A stretch of 64,000 nucleotides of DNA from Pseudeuparius sepicola (lineage: Eukaryota > Arthropoda > Insecta > Coleoptera > Anthribidae), in assembly GCA_963920635.1 (NCBI GenBank), contig OY987301.1, positions 22,362,501-22,426,500 on the forward strand, written 5' to 3'. Below are positions 1 through 12,052 of this stretch, piece by piece; position 1 is the stretch's first letter, and each line of letters starts with the position of its first letter. The translations under genes were made by a program, and so were the position numbers. The notes below the pieces were generated by a model. That model was given only the letters and a program-made list of their open reading frames with translations, did not search any database and was not told the origin of the DNA.

Positions 1-627
1 CATAACCTCAACTGTACTGTACCACAGATACCTACCGGAATTTACGTACCCATAAATTTCTCTTCAAAACGTATTACTGGAAATTCTTGCGCCACTGATT
101 TCCTACCTTCATGGATCCTTGGGCGGTCGCATGACAAAACACAACAAACGACATGAGCCAATATCGATCATGCGAAACGTGAACGTTTTTATTATCGTAA
201 TAATAACGGACGAACCGCATGCGGATGCACCAGCCGGTTTTTGCGAGGGAACAGAGAACGAAGAACGAATAAACTATATCAGAACCGTATTCAGTAACGA
301 TAACGATTCACTGTGAAATGAAATGCAAGGGATTGCATGGGGACAAAAGTGGCAAATATTTTGTAACAAAAAAACTTTCATGCGAAGAACGAATAAACTA
401 AATCATACCTAACCGTATTCAGTAATGATAAAGATTCACTGTGATAAAATGGATTGCAAGGGATTAAATGGGGACAAAGTGGCAAATATTTTATATAACA
501 AATATTTTTAAACTTTTAGATATGCTGCCCTATTCGTAGGCCAGTTGACCATGCCAACCATTTGCAAGAACTTTTGTTGAAATATTAAAACTCGAACAGA
601 TTTTTACTGTTATTGATGTGCTGTCAG

Positions 628-2509
628 CATAGGCGGTTCTAGGTGGGGGCTTGGGGAGCTAAGCTCCCCCAAATCTTGAATGAGCCCCCCCCCCCCAAAT
701 TTTATCTTCGCTACTAAACCGCTACTAACACAACTAAGAACGATTATTATTTTTAATTTAGCAACCAATGTGATTTACGCATAATTTGCAATTTTGCAAG
801 GTACCTATATGTAGTTGTACCGGCGCGCCACTGGCTTTATACGAGACAGTGGCGACACAGCCGCCATGTTTTGGCAAATTATAGAGGAGTAACTTTTTAA
901 AAAATATATCGATATTGTGTATAGATTCAGTATCGAATTTTTTTTATCGATATGAATATATGTTATATACAATGAAATGCCCATATTTTGAGTGGACCCA
1001 TTTTTTGAGAAATAAACGGTAAAACCTACCTACCTGTTCCGTTTTGTTTATATTTTATGATTAATTAAAATTTCCCACTAGGCATGTCTAACATAGACGA
1101 ATAAATTTTGAACATGTGTTTGTATTTTGAAAAGTTTATAAATGAGTAGCAATGAACAGAAAATTTTAAAAATATAAAACACCAATTTATTTAACAAATC
1201 TCAACTTAACCTACATGACGGGCAAAATGTAAAGAACACTTACCAGGAAAACAAGCCTAAAACTCAAAGAAGGGCTGCTTTTATTTTTGGTTTTTGACAC
1301 TTTTTTATTTATAACAACATACAATAACAAATTATTCATAAGAATTATATTACAATCTTCAACATCCTTCCCTTTGGATGATTTTTCTTAAGCCCATTGT
1401 TTTACATAAAACTTCTGTTTTTGGTTTAAACAAAGCTTTCGTGAAAATGTCCACAATTTGCTCCATTGTGCTTGTTTGAGACCATAAAAGCTTGTTTGGA
1501 GTCTACAAACTCTATTGGTATCATCTTCATAACTTTTTGGTTGTTTCATGTAAACTTCTTCATCGAGTTTTCGATATAAGCGCATGCTGTAGACCTAGAG
1601 ACATCCAATTGAGTCAATTCAATATTTTCGCCAGCAGCTATATTTAATATTGCCCTTATCATTCCAAATTTGACTACAGGGCTAAACGCCTAGTATTTTT
1701 CTATATTGATAAATCCGGATTTATCGTCTCCTTGTATATCCATTTTCAAGATACTATGATGCTTTCTTGCTTTCTGGAAGTTTCTGTATAACTCATGTTT
1801 AATTTCTTCATGTGACTTCATTTCCTTATCCATTACAGCTAACCAGTAAGTAGCTTCGATCACCGGTCTTTACGGCTTCTTCATAGTTATTAGGTTCACT
1901 AATTTTTAAAACATTTTTGCAGATGCCTCCATAACAAAGTTTTCAAATTTTGCTGGTTTTTCAATTTTCTACGGTCTCTCAGCTCCATTATTTTCATTTC
2001 TTCATGGTCTTCCTCCTGCTAATCAGTCTTCTTTTGACCTTCTGTAGAGCCTTTTCCAACTTCTTCATTGTATTCTTCTTCTGGATAACCATCATCTTCT
2101 TGCAACCTTCCCTCGCTTTTTAAATTTCTTGCATGACAACCATCTACGCTGTGCTTACCTTACTTTAGTTTTCTCAAACAAAAACACAGATAAAGCGTAG
2201 AAATATGATAATACACACATAAACAAAGCGTACGTCCATAATAAGGGACAATACGAATGACGGATCTGTAGTCATTTCTTTAATGTCTACATTATGAAAT
2301 CGATACAATTCGTCGCTCCATTATGACAAAATCTGACAAAACATGGCGGAACCAATCAAAAATCGGACCACTGCTGTCGCCACTGATGTCTTTTATAAAG
2401 CCTCTGTACTGTTGTCGAGGTTAATTTGTAATAGTAATCACAAAGCTATATCTGCCAGGGCCCAGGGGCTTAAGCCCCCCCCAAAACAAAAGGTCTAGAA
2501 CCGCCTATG
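628..2509. mobile_element. hAT-type element with 8-bp target duplication
   Basis: The ends are inverted: CATAGGCGGTTCTAG at 628 and CTAGAACCGCCTATG ending at 2509. Exact 8-bp direct copies of GCTGTCAG flank them at 620-627 and 2510-2517, the target-duplication length of hAT transposons. Just inside both ends lie long C runs (about 688-700 and 2475-2482). A second pair of inverted segments lies deeper, with GTGGCGACA and GCCGCCATG near 850-870 mirrored near 2340-2385. No hAT transposase is recognisable. The interior carries a copia pol relic on the minus strand, so the element is non-autonomous and either captured copia sequence or was its target. Confidence 0.75.
1325..2180 (-). pseudogene. 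copia-type pol remnant (RT and 3' end of pol)
   Basis: Minus-strand relic of a Ty1/copia polyprotein inside the hAT-type element. Fragments in several frames match copia landmarks in order: a segment like the N-terminal RT linker (NNYEEAVK near 1900, AVMDKEMKS near 1820), the RT block VVKFGMIRAILNIAAGENI (about 1640-1690), TQLDVS, then LDEEVYMKQP and CRLQTSFYGLKQA (1490-1570). RT motif YGLKQA is followed within a few bases by the extreme C-terminal motif VDIFTKALFKPKTE (about 1410-1450). Most of RT and RNase H are therefore deleted. Frameshifts and stops make it non-functional. The family call is firm; the edges are approximate. Confidence 0.8.
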
Positions 2510-2999
2510 GCTGTCAGTAAAGCACCGAATATTAGATGGCGCCTCCTTCGCCACCTCGACACCTTCCTGACTCCGTAGAATATTTTGGAGGCCGACTTAC
2601 TATAGCTAATGTATCTTATACAATGATTTTAATACCTAACGTACCTATTTGACAAAGTTCGGAGTAAAGAATCGTTCCTTTACAATTTCAAGCCTCAAGA
2701 TGCCTAGGACCTAGTCAAATTGTAATAATAACTTGAAGTAGCTATAGGTTTTCTTTGTTTGGCGGCAAGCGGTCAACTTGTATTCGTTTTGGGCTTTCCA
2801 AAGGACGAAAATTTAAGAATAAAACGATTAAGGGCCTATTGCATAGACAAACTAAAGTACCCTATAAAATTAAAGGAGTTTTCTAACAATCCAACCATTG
2901 TTTAGTATTGTTGCAAAAGTTTCTTTACCTAATGTTAAAGTCAAAAGATAATTCAGTTGAATGTATTATGAAATTGACCCTAACTGCCATTTCACAACA

Positions 3000-3480
3000 T
3001 GCTGTTCTCTGTTCGCTTGTTGTATGTATTTTTATGAAAATATCGTTTGCCTGTTGGCATACACTTTGCGAAAAATTCTCACAAAAATTCGACTTACAAC
3101 AAAATGTAGTCCCCTCTATTTGCCCAAATGTACCATATTATTTGTCGAAAGTGTACCTAGCCACACCAGGAATCGTACTTATTATAAATACTTATACTTC
3201 TGTATTCTGTGTATATTTTGTTACTTGTTACTGCTTTTATTGTCTGTTAAACAAACGTACCTACTTATACTTGGGTACCCAATTATTGAAACAAAGTTCA
3301 CAAATGTATCTAATTATAATTAAAAAGAGGGTTGAACATTTATTAGAAAAGATAAACTATAAGCCAAAGTGCAGACTGCTCTAGACTGCATAGACCCGTT
3401 GGATCGTCCCGCTGCGGCGTTCCCACATGTTTGCACATGGCTTGGAAGCTTGAGAAGGTTGTGACCTGGACCAATACTAT
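3000..3480 (+). repeat. Dispersed repeat, copy 1 (inverted copy near 16 kb)
   Basis: This stretch is matched in reverse complement at about 16030-16350. Shared blocks include TTTGCGAAAAATTC, AAAATTCGACTT, CTCTATTTGCCC, GACTGCATAGACC, CCCGCTGCGGCGTT and CACATGTTTG, in the same order in both copies. Overlapping reading frames of up to 158 codons run through it, but the other copy does not keep the frame, so they are probably not coding. No terminal repeats or known protein were recognised, and the family is unidentified. Confidence 0.6.
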
Positions 3481-3544
3481 ATTAATATAGTGTCAGTCCA
3501 GGTAGTACAAGCACAAACTGCTGCCAAAGTCAAATTTTAAATAA

Positions 3545-5190
3545 TTCGGCAAACAATTTTTTTTCTTATTATGCAGACTTTATTTGAAACACTGTATACC
3601 TAGGACACTGGAGGACAGTGGTAGATCTAATCGGGAGAAAATGACACACTTTTCTAAATCAAACAAAAAAAACATAAAACAATATCGACCAACTTCAATC
3701 AAAAGTAGGCCGATTTAAATAAATGCTTGATGCGACTACTATTTTTAATTTAAAATAACTTTTCTCAAAAAATTGTCAATATCATATAGGTACGGAATGG
3801 GATGCTCTTACAGTTACAAAGTGTTAAATTTGAGAAAAAATGAGGAAAATTAAAATAGGATGTAAAATAGGAGTTTTTTTTAACCTACCTAGGAAAATCG
3901 GAAAATATGAAAATGCCCATATTTTATTGTAGCAGGGCTGGGCCTCAAATGGTCAAATTTGAGTTCAGACCGTCACGCCTTTTTTCACTCTTTATATGCA
4001 CGTGACTCGTTTGGGCAATTGTCTTCACGAACGGAAAGTATCACTTTCCGAACTTGTTAGATTGCTTTTAGTTTTTCCTAAAAGAGCAGGCGATTACCAC
4101 TCGTGGCTCATTTTACCGCCCGTGGGCCATAATGCAATAAGTATTCGTCTTAAAAGATGCAAAAAATTAGTTTTAAATTCTTATTTGTGATTACTACGAA
4201 GGTCTGGAAGGGACACTTTTTTATATTGACCGTCAATATTTCGAAGCTTTAAAGTTTCGAGTTATGAGTCGAAATATTAGTGCGATATTTCGTTCGAGTT
4301 AAAAGTCGAAATTTTGGGTCAATAAATAATTGTTTACACAAAATTGTAAAAAAAAATCGAAAACTGTTTTTTGGAAACTTTGACTCCCTCTATTTTTTGG
4401 GAACAAAAAAATTGCAAACTCCAAGCTCAAAAACTCAAGACAAGAAGAAACCTTGTCAGGAGAAGATAGTATTTTTAAGGAAAACATAAATAATAAAAAA
4501 GAAACGTTTCTGAAGAACAGACATCTGAAATAAATAAAGAGTATAAACATGATGTTTGATATTTCTTAAGTAAACAATCCTTGTTGAATCAGGAAGAACA
4601 ACAGAAGATACTACTTACATGTTTTTATTTACGTAAACAATTTATTTAAAAAATTTTCGTAAATCCATAGAAACATAATACATTTTCAACAATTTATGAA
4701 AAACATTCAAAAATCCATGGTGAAAACATCAAAAATTCTGGGACAACTGCGAAAATCCCACCCAATTAGACCTGGAACAAAATATGTTGCAAGTTCTAAG
4801 CTCTACAATTTTTGTCTTTTTTTTCGCCGACCAATAGGAAAAGTGATAAATCGATTCCAAAATTTTCTCAAAATGGCGGCGAAACGGTAAGAGGTGGAGA
4901 TACGCCAATTTGAGTTTTCACCTTTCTAACCACAAGTCCACAAGTAACAATAACGTATCAAAAATTCGGCTTTCCCACAAAAGCTGAAGATAACCATGCA
5001 TTTCTTAGATATCTATAAATTTTAGTTAGGCCGGGATGATATATTATATTTATAGGTACTTGCTTATTACTTATATGGTGGGTGGAATCTTCGTATCTTT
5101 GGATGACCTGCTTCGTTCTTCCATCTTCGTCAATCCATTGGGATGGCTTTTGACTACAATCAGCTATCCTGTCGTTTGACGCCTGTATCG
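3545..5190. other. Gene-free stretch
   Basis: AT-rich sequence without a convincing exon or RNA gene. Around 4200-4320 several short near-palindromic AAATTTCGA/TCGAAATAT blocks recur. Nothing here could be assigned to a named repeat family. Confidence 0.4.
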
Positions 5191-5199
5191 AATAATTCC

Positions 5200-5549
5200 G
5201 GCAAGCTCCAAGCATCCCCCCTGCAGCCTGCAGGGGCCTGCGGGCAGACCTGCGTCCCTGCGTGCCGCGCCACTCCGGTCACCGGAGGATCGCCCGCCGC
5301 CGCCGCCGATTTTCTGATTTTCCGGCACTCGACGGCGCGCCACCGGCACAGACGGCTCGACGCAGCGCGCAGTTTCGTCGATATTTTCGAATGCGCGTCC
5401 GCACACTACGATGTGAACCGGCGAGAGGGCGCACGTAAACGTTTGTGATAATAGAAGAAGACTCGCACCGACCGTGTAATGCCATAGCGGGCAGTTTTTC
5501 ATTTACAAGTTGATTGATATCGATTAGGTAATTCGTGGAGGATATTAAG
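5200..5549 (+). promoter_or_regulatory. CpG-rich patch, candidate promoter and first exon
   Basis: From about 5210 to 5480 the sequence is strikingly GC- and CpG-rich compared with the rest of the window: a (CCG)-type run at 5293-5310, ACGGCGCGCC at 5331, and many CG dinucleotides. Downstream at 5546-5554 is a good splice-donor match, AAG|GTAGGT. This fits a promoter with a non-coding first exon ending at 5549, spliced to the signal-peptide exon whose acceptor is at 30397-30398. Overlapping open frames on both strands look like by-products of the base composition. There is no transcript evidence, so the link to the downstream gene is inference. Confidence 0.35.
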
Positions 5550-5559
5550 GTAGGTAATT

Positions 5560-6060
5560 AACTTTTTTCTATTGTCAGGTGGACTTATTGGCGGTGCAGT
5601 CGTTGCTCTTAATTTACATGCCCTGTTTAATTATTATTACTTATGTAACAAAGCGGGATAATTACATTATTACCTTCGGCTCCTGGCGTCACTTATTCAA
5701 AACATCGCTGTACATTTTCCGCACGTCATAACATTGCAACTAGGAATCACTAAGGAATCTTTATTGTTTGTAAACAATGCGCTTCTTGATTATCTCAGCG
5801 AGTGTAATAACGGGAGTGTAACAATAAATTCAATCAAATTGATAGGTGCATGTCATATCTCACTATATTTTTTGAAAAAGTTATTTTAATTTGATACGAT
5901 ACAACGATACAAGACATGGTACTGGTACATAGATGTATGTATAGTATAGGTAAGCGTGCGTTCATGCGAGAACGGGCCACCCCATAACTTTTTTATTTTC
6001 CGAATTAAAGAAAAAAAATTAGAGACAAAACTTTTAGTACATTTGTTGGACGTTTTCATA
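5560..6060. other. Gene-free stretch
   Basis: Follows the CpG-rich patch. It is ordinary AT-rich sequence, intronic if the first-exon proposal is right. No repeat or coding signal was recognised. Confidence 0.35.
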
Positions 6061-6079
6061 TAATATAGTCTTATTTCAA

Positions 6080-6925
6080 TTGATACAGGGTGTTCCGTAA
6101 GAGTGATACAGGCCAAACTTTTTTCATATTTCACGCCCCGGATCTATAGGAAATAAAACGTTTGCTCAATGAAAAATCAGGAAAATATTGCCCCTAAAAC
6201 GTTAACGGTCACTTTAGGTATAATCATACAGACAAAATAATTAATGTTGATATTTGCGATCCAAGACAAAATACGAAAATATATGAACTTGATTCGGAAT
6301 GGTTTCAAAATGATTATGAACTGGGGCACTATTTTCAGTTTAGTGTGCAAGATACAGGGTGAACAATTGTAAATACGGTTGGAATAAACATTATGACATA
6401 TAGGTACATGCATATTGTTGTACTCGGGATGAAGCATAGATTCCAGATGGGTTAAAAAACAGAAAGTTTGATTTGTACCGCTTTTACGAAATACTATATA
6501 TCAACTTTGGACAACAAGACCATGGAAGCACCCACCAAAAAACTATTTTTTTCTTTATATTAAAAAATAAAAAAGTTATGATAGGTATTGCCCCCTACAG
6601 GGTGACCCATCGAAAATTATCCTTCTTTAACTCTCTTATTTCCTAAATGGAAAAAAAATCATAACAAAAATTTTAGGCAGTATATGTTTTACGGTGATAA
6701 CGAATTGTATATAGGATGAAAATGAAACAGCCCCCATTTTTGAAATCTGCTCATCACAACGATCAAAATTATATACTTAAAACTTTGTATTCCATTTTAA
6801 AATTTCAAATTAAAATACTTCAAAAACTGAAAGTTAATGATTATAAAAAAATGCAAAAATATGTATATACAGGGTGGATATATGGGTTCGAAAATGCTTA
6901 ATAAAAAGAGACAGGGTGTTAAAAA
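6080..6925. repeat. Cluster of ACAGGGTG-ended MITE fragments
   Basis: ACAGGGTG occurs on the + strand at about 6087, 6354, 6596, 6869 and 6912, each time starting a different AT-rich block. This octamer is the outer end of several TA-flanked elements elsewhere in the window. The 6884-6915 segment (GTTCGAAAATGC, TTAATAAAAAGA, ACAGGGTG) matches the arm of the fold-back element at 40160-40205. The region is therefore probably a pile of truncated or nested mariner-type MITEs. Individual boundaries cannot be set. Confidence 0.5.
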
Positions 6926-7489
6926 TATTGTTTGACAGTTTTTTCAGTAATATCTCAGAAACGACAATGCATTAAAATGAAATTACTATCGTCCATTTAT
7001 TTATTTTATTTTTTATAATAATGAAGTACGTTGAAAATAAAGCCCAAATTATTTTTCCGATTGTTTTGCGTCCGGGAAGGACGATGGAAAAGCGAATGGG
7101 CAATTCAAGAATGCCATGGGCGTAGAAATTATGTTTGTATAGGAGAGTGTCTTACCTTCCCGTACGCCGCTGGTTATGACTACATAAAGCTGTTACCTTC
7201 ATTTTATTGCATTTGATACCCCCATACTGTGTAACAAATTTTATTTAATTTTATTAAGCATTTTAGGACTCGTGCCCACGCATGAACTTTTTTGCTCAAA
7301 TCAAATTTTCTATCATTTATTTCAAAAAACTGGAACTCCCTGAAGAGTGTTCCATTGAAAAGTATGGTTTGTCACGGTTTTGTTTACTTAAGTATGGTTT
7401 GTATACAATTTGTTATCGCCGTAGAAAATATATAATAAAAAAATATCCGAAACTTTTTTTTAAATTATAGAAATATAGAGATATCCCGA

Positions 7490-7780
7490 TATCCTTTGGT
7501 TGGGGTTCGGTCACAGGTGGCAGTGGGGGGAGGGATATATTGGTCGCAACGTTTTTAGACAGACGGTCGCGACTCGCGACCGCGGGCCGCTGCAGCAACT
7601 TCGTGGCTGTTAACTCGACAGCGATGCTGCGATGTTTATAATTGGCAACATCTCTTCGGCGCTTCGGCCTTCGGACGCACGCCGCACCAGCCGTTAGACT
7701 GCACTTGTACTTGCCTAGAGAATACTATAAGTCCGCCACTTGGCCTGTGTAAACAAATATTTCCCCCCTGCCTGATCCCG
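7490..7780. other. GC-richer stretch of unknown role
   Basis: A locally GC-rich segment with a CGCGACTCGCGACCGCGGG core near 7567-7587. It has no convincing exon, tRNA fold or terminal repeat. It could be a regulatory patch or the end of an unrecognised repeat. Confidence 0.25.
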
Positions 7781-7784
7781 CCTC

Positions 7785-8245
7785 CTTCGCCTTAGCCAAA
7801 GACGTCAAAACCTATAGACGTGGTGCCCCATTGTTAAAATGCCCTTTATTTTGACTCCAAGATTAAATATGTCCATACTACTCTAAAAACATGCTACAAA
7901 CAAAGACAGAAAGTTAACCATCAACCAACTATACACCCGGTGATTCCCGTTTATAGTTCCTCCAGAATCACACTTAGATATCGCATGTTTTTTCTTGTTT
8001 GGGTGCGCCGGAAGCATCGGAACCTCACCTGAAGACTCGGGGGATGGTCTAACGACGCCAGCCTCCAAGCCCAGAGTCGAAATAAGTTCGCTACGGCTCG
8101 ACAAAAAGGAGCAATTTCTGACAATCTAGCGACATTTTCGGAATAATTTAATGGAGCGCTTAGATTGTGATTAGTTCTGGGCGTCAAGCGTTTATCAAAA
8201 CAAACCTGTCTATAGGTTTTGACGTCATTGGCCTTAGCCCTCGAT
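7785..8245. mobile_element. Inverted-repeat element, probable MITE
   Basis: The left segment at about 7789-7822 (CCTTAGCC, GACGTCAAAACCTATAGAC) is mirrored at about 8207-8240 (GTCTATAGGTTTTGACGTC, GGCCTTAGCC). The right arm with its inner flank (CGCTTAGA, TGTGATTAGTT, TTTATCAAAACAAACCTGTC) is repeated at 13034-13110, so the family is dispersed. No transposase and no exact target duplication were found. The edges are approximate. Confidence 0.5.
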
Positions 8246-8549
8246 CGATATCCCGCTGAGCGGGCGATTTCGAGCGTTGCCAATTTTGAGTAGTGATGGC
8301 TTATCACGGTTCTTATTGCATTGCGGATGGCTGTAAAAGCAATTCATAAATCGAATTCTTAGAGACCCTGAACGGTAAAATTTAGTAGTCATCGAAATAT
8401 TATTATATTATTACATAATACTCGTATTATGCATAATATTATACATGTTGAATAATATAAAGCCAACATCTCACAGGTGTGTTTTTTCCATAATTATAAA
8501 TACAAATATTGCAATTATTGCAGATGTCAGCAACAATGGAAGAAGGCCT

Positions 8550-8736
8550 TAGCGTTGACTGACGTATTCAAAAGACTTCTCACGGCTATAGCTTCATATT
8601 CTGAAAAGTAGATGGCGCCTATGGTCAACAATGTATTTTGCATTGTATTTTGTCTCCAGGAAGCGCATGGTGAGCCAGAGAACTGTCAAACATGACAGCC
8701 GTGAACAGTCTTTATTAATACGTCAGTCAACGCCTA
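8550..8736. mobile_element. Short TA-type MITE, about 190 bp
   Basis: The ends TAGCGTTGACTGACGTATT (8550) and AATACGTCAGTCAACGCCTA (ending about 8736) are inverted over about 20 bp with one indel. Pairing continues inward: CACGGCT at about 8582 against AGCCGTGA at 8697. TA at both edges fits a Tc1/mariner-type target site. It is too small to code. Confidence 0.6.
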
Positions 8737-8764
8737 TACATTGATTTTTTTGGCATTTTCCGAC

Positions 8765-9135
8765 TTTTTTTAGAAAAGTGCATTTTGTGTAGTTTTCACA
8801 TCAAAATGTTATTAAGAAAACTTGTTCACAATGAAAAACTGGATAGGTGTGAAAAATTACAACAGCCTAGGTCTACTTTGATTTTTGTGCATTTTAATTT
8901 GTAGCAGAAAAAATCAAAATCGACTTAGGCTTTTGAAATTTTTCACACCTATCCAGTTTTTCATTTTCAACAGGTTTTCTTAATAAAATTTTGATGTAAA
9001 AGCTACACAAAATGTAAAAAGTGTGAAAAATGCCTAGACTTTCGAAATTTCACAAACCTACTCAGCTTTTCATTCTGAACTAGTTTCCTTAATAACATTT
9101 TGCCGTAAAACATACAAAAAAGGCACTTTACTGAG
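8765..9135. repeat. Three-armed inverted/direct repeat
   Basis: One arm (TTATTAAGAAAACTTGTTCA, AATGAAAAACTGGATAGG, TGTGAAAAATT) occupies about 8809-8860. It is mirrored at about 8935-8985. A third, more diverged copy in the orientation of the second follows at about 9035-9110 (TTTCACAAACCTACTCAGC, TTCCTTAATAA). The first two arms form a hairpin with a loop of about 75 bases. This fits a fold-back MITE with a partial arm duplication. Confidence 0.55.
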
Positions 9136-9139
9136 GTGG

Positions 9140-10990
9140 AAAATTAGTTTCTTTATATGGAAAATTAGTTTCCAAGGCATACGTGATTTTTCGAAAGTAA
9201 AATTAGGTATGTCACAAATTAGTTTTATAAAACCAAACAGGGCTGATCCCCAGAAGCTCAAATTTCAACTCGAAAATTTGTTGTTATTTACACCTTATGT
9301 GAACTCAATCTGTGGATACACTGAATAACCAACGCACATGCAAAAAATTTTGTTTACATAATTTTTATTTAAAAAATATATTTTTTTTATTTTTGTTTTT
9401 TTTGTGAGGAATAGGTATATTTTTTTTGTGATATCGTTTATTGAAGTTTTATTCTTATAGTAGGTACTTAAAAACGGCTTAGTATTCTCTAGACTTTTAA
9501 TGTATTGTAGACGCCACGCGTCGAGAGTCGTGGGTGGTTACGTATTCCAATAGCAGTAGTAGTGTAGCAAATTGCAAACTACTATAACCGCTATGGGTTA
9601 ATGACAATACCTATGCTTACTACGTATAACGAACCAACGAACGTCTTGGTCATACCAAAGATATATATGTTTTTAGTAGAAAGTTATAATCTGATTAATA
9701 AATAATAAAATGTTTATATAAATATTTGTCCCTAAATCGATAGCCCATACATTGGGGGGACTTTGGACTTTTCTTTAAATACGCCAATACGCCGCAGGCA
9801 AAGTCTAGGTACAGAGGGGCTGGTTGGAAGCCGTGGCCCGGGCCTATCTGGTCCAGTCCGGCTCTGCAAAAATCCGATTTTCCCGACTGTCTTGTACTTG
9901 GCCTTGTATGAAAAATGGGGAGTATTTCAAAAATATTTTTTTGTTGAAGGATTAATACCCACCTACTGTATTAATTCCCCTAGTTTCGTTCCTCCATTTA
10001 ACACAGAATGTTCACAATAAAATTATAAATGTATTTAGTGTCCATCTAAACAGGTTTTCTTGCTACTTTGTGCCCCCTAACTTAAAAAAGTTATTGCTTT
10101 GATTTTGACTGTGGTTTAGTTAATTAAAAAAGGCAAAATGCGTAAATTAAATTAAAAAATGGGTTAAGTGTGATATGTCTTCTGTCTAAACTTATTGCCG
10201 AGAATACTTACCACATAAAAATGTATTTTTCATGTTTGCATTTAATATTTTTCATTAAGTAAGTTGCAGTCAAAAATCGAACATAATCGACATAAAAATA
10301 GGTGACAAAAAAGTGTTTAGGTCAACATGGTTCTTATGTAGCTTTATTGTGAATACTGTATGAGAGCAACGTGACTGGTGAATCTTAATCCAATAACAAC
10401 AAAATATTTTTGAAGTATAAGTGCTCCTTATACTGTTCATACAGCGGACCCGAGAAAATAGGATTTTTCCCCTGCTTGCATATAGTATCCTGTGGAATAC
10501 CCTGTATAAGTTATGGCATTGAAAATCTGTATTTGGGCTTTAGAGATAAGGCAAAACCAGCGCTGTACTATTAATTTTTTTTCTACTTTTGCAATTAATT
10601 TTTGGTGTTGTTATTTTAGTGATAGCAGGCCAGGAAATGTGAATTTCAAAAAAATTATGTAAATTGTAAAAAAATGTAGGTCTTTTGGCTCTTTGGAGTA
10701 CTATATTATAGAAAAATGTTGAAAATAGCTCAATAACTCAAAAAATAATATAGTGAAGGGATAAACTCACATTCCCGCTTCTAGGACTGTAAAGGCTGGC
10801 TTGCAGAGAATATAAAATCTAGTTGAGGATCCAGAGGGTACGAGGGGAATATCTAATAGTGGTTACGTCTCTCAGATCATTAATAATTCAGGATGTTTGT
10901 GGATTCGGAGGGTGCTATCCCGTTGTATTAAACTTATTTATGCTGCAAGGCAATGCATATGAAAATGCCAATTTATTGCAATCTTAAGTG
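9140..10990. other. Gene-free stretch
   Basis: AT-rich DNA without a supported gene. A GC-richer island at 9790-9870 (AGCCGTGGCCCGGGCC) was not assigned. GAATACCCTGTATA at 10495 resembles the inner face of an ACAGGGT-type MITE end, but no partner end was found. Confidence 0.35.
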
Positions 10991-11014
10991 CGCTCGAATG
11001 TAGGTGCATATTGA

Positions 11015-12052
11015 CACGGGCGTAGCCAGGATTTAGTTTTGGGGGGGGGGGGTTAGTTTGAGAAGTAAATAAAACAACAAAAATATACTCACATGAAATT
11101 TAATATCTATATATTCATCCGAAAAACTACGACATATTTATAAAGTTCTTAACTTTAAATGAAATGGATAAATTAATTTCGTTCCTCTGCGCTAAATCTA
11201 AAACCATTAAAGAAGAAATCTTCGGCTTTTTCTTTTAAATATATCCACTACTTCATCTGCATGAATTTCTGTTCCATAGTGAATGTTCATTAACCATTAA
11301 GTCTGTTTTCACTTGTAGTGTTTCGTAAATAGTTTTCAGTCTCCTTAGGCTCGAGAAAGACCTTTCTGGGGTAGCAGTGGATACAGGAATGGTAGCCAAG
11401 ATTTGTAGTAATGTGTAAATATTAGGATAAAGGTTTTTATCGCACATATCTAGGCATTCCAAACTAGATTTCGGGGTAGGCAGTCTTCTTATCAGCATGC
11501 AAGGTAGCTGAAGCTTTGATAGCTAAATCCAAATTTGTTTCTTTATTAGAAACCCCTTGACCTTGACTACACCACTTTTTCCAGTAGTCCATACCTTTAT
11601 CACCCTTCCTTTTTTTCCCTTCCATTTTTCGACAGTAATAATGATTCACGTATCTATCCTTAACAAGGTCATCGAATAACAGTGCACTAAAATTACTCAC
11701 TTACACGGTACACTTAATTCTCTTCACTATTCGTTCACCACTTTTCACTTTTATTCGCTTCGAGTTCGCATGGAACAATACTGCCGTAAGCGCGGTCACG
11801 CGCCGCGGCGCCGCTTATATAGCAGCCCAGTAGCCGTCCAGAAACTTCCACGAACTTCCACAAAGTTCCGCTCATGCCCCTCGTCAAAAGATGGCGCTAG
11901 GCGCTACTATTACTACATAATATATTCAAACGTAATAATAATTTAACTCTTCACTCCTCGTATTTTTTCGGTATAATATTAGGTAATATTTTGCTTATTT
12001 CGGGGGGGAGGGGGTTGAACCCCCGAAACCCCCCCCCTTGGCTACGCCCGTG
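11015..12052. mobile_element. Internally deleted hAT transposon, 1038 bp
   Basis: The terminal inverted repeats are CACGGGCGTAGCCAGG (11015) and CTTGGCTACGCCCGTG (ending 12052), with one mismatch. Exact 8-bp copies of CATATTGA lie at 11007-11014 and 12053-12060. Just inside the ends are a run of about 12 G (from 11041) and a run of 9 C (ending about 12038). The minus strand keeps the two ends of a hAT transposase gene. Length, target duplication and the conserved dimerisation motif together make this a confident hAT call. Confidence 0.9.
11253..11700 (-). pseudogene. hAT transposase remnant
   Basis: Two overlapping minus-strand frames. The upstream one (11700-11464) begins MSNFSALLF, holds a basic stretch and GMDYWKKW, and looks like an N-terminal part. 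The downstream one (11498-11253) ends with the hAT C-terminal dimerisation region: YPNIYTLLQILATIPVSTAT followed by PERSFSSLRRLKT, the family signature near the transposase C-terminus. The zinc-finger and catalytic core between them are missing, and the two pieces are in different frames. It cannot encode an active enzyme. Confidence 0.85.

Noticed and set aside
1388..1585. 65-codon minus-strand frame as a gene
   Set aside because: It is a fusion of two decayed copia pol fragments, not a host gene.
2908..3384. 158-codon + strand frame as a gene
   Set aside because: Overlaps another long frame, has odd composition and lies in a repeat whose second copy at 16 kb does not keep the frame.
5143..5502. 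Overlapping frames of 68-112 codons on both strands in the CpG-rich patch
   Set aside because: High GC removes stop codons on all frames; no domain, no splice logic.
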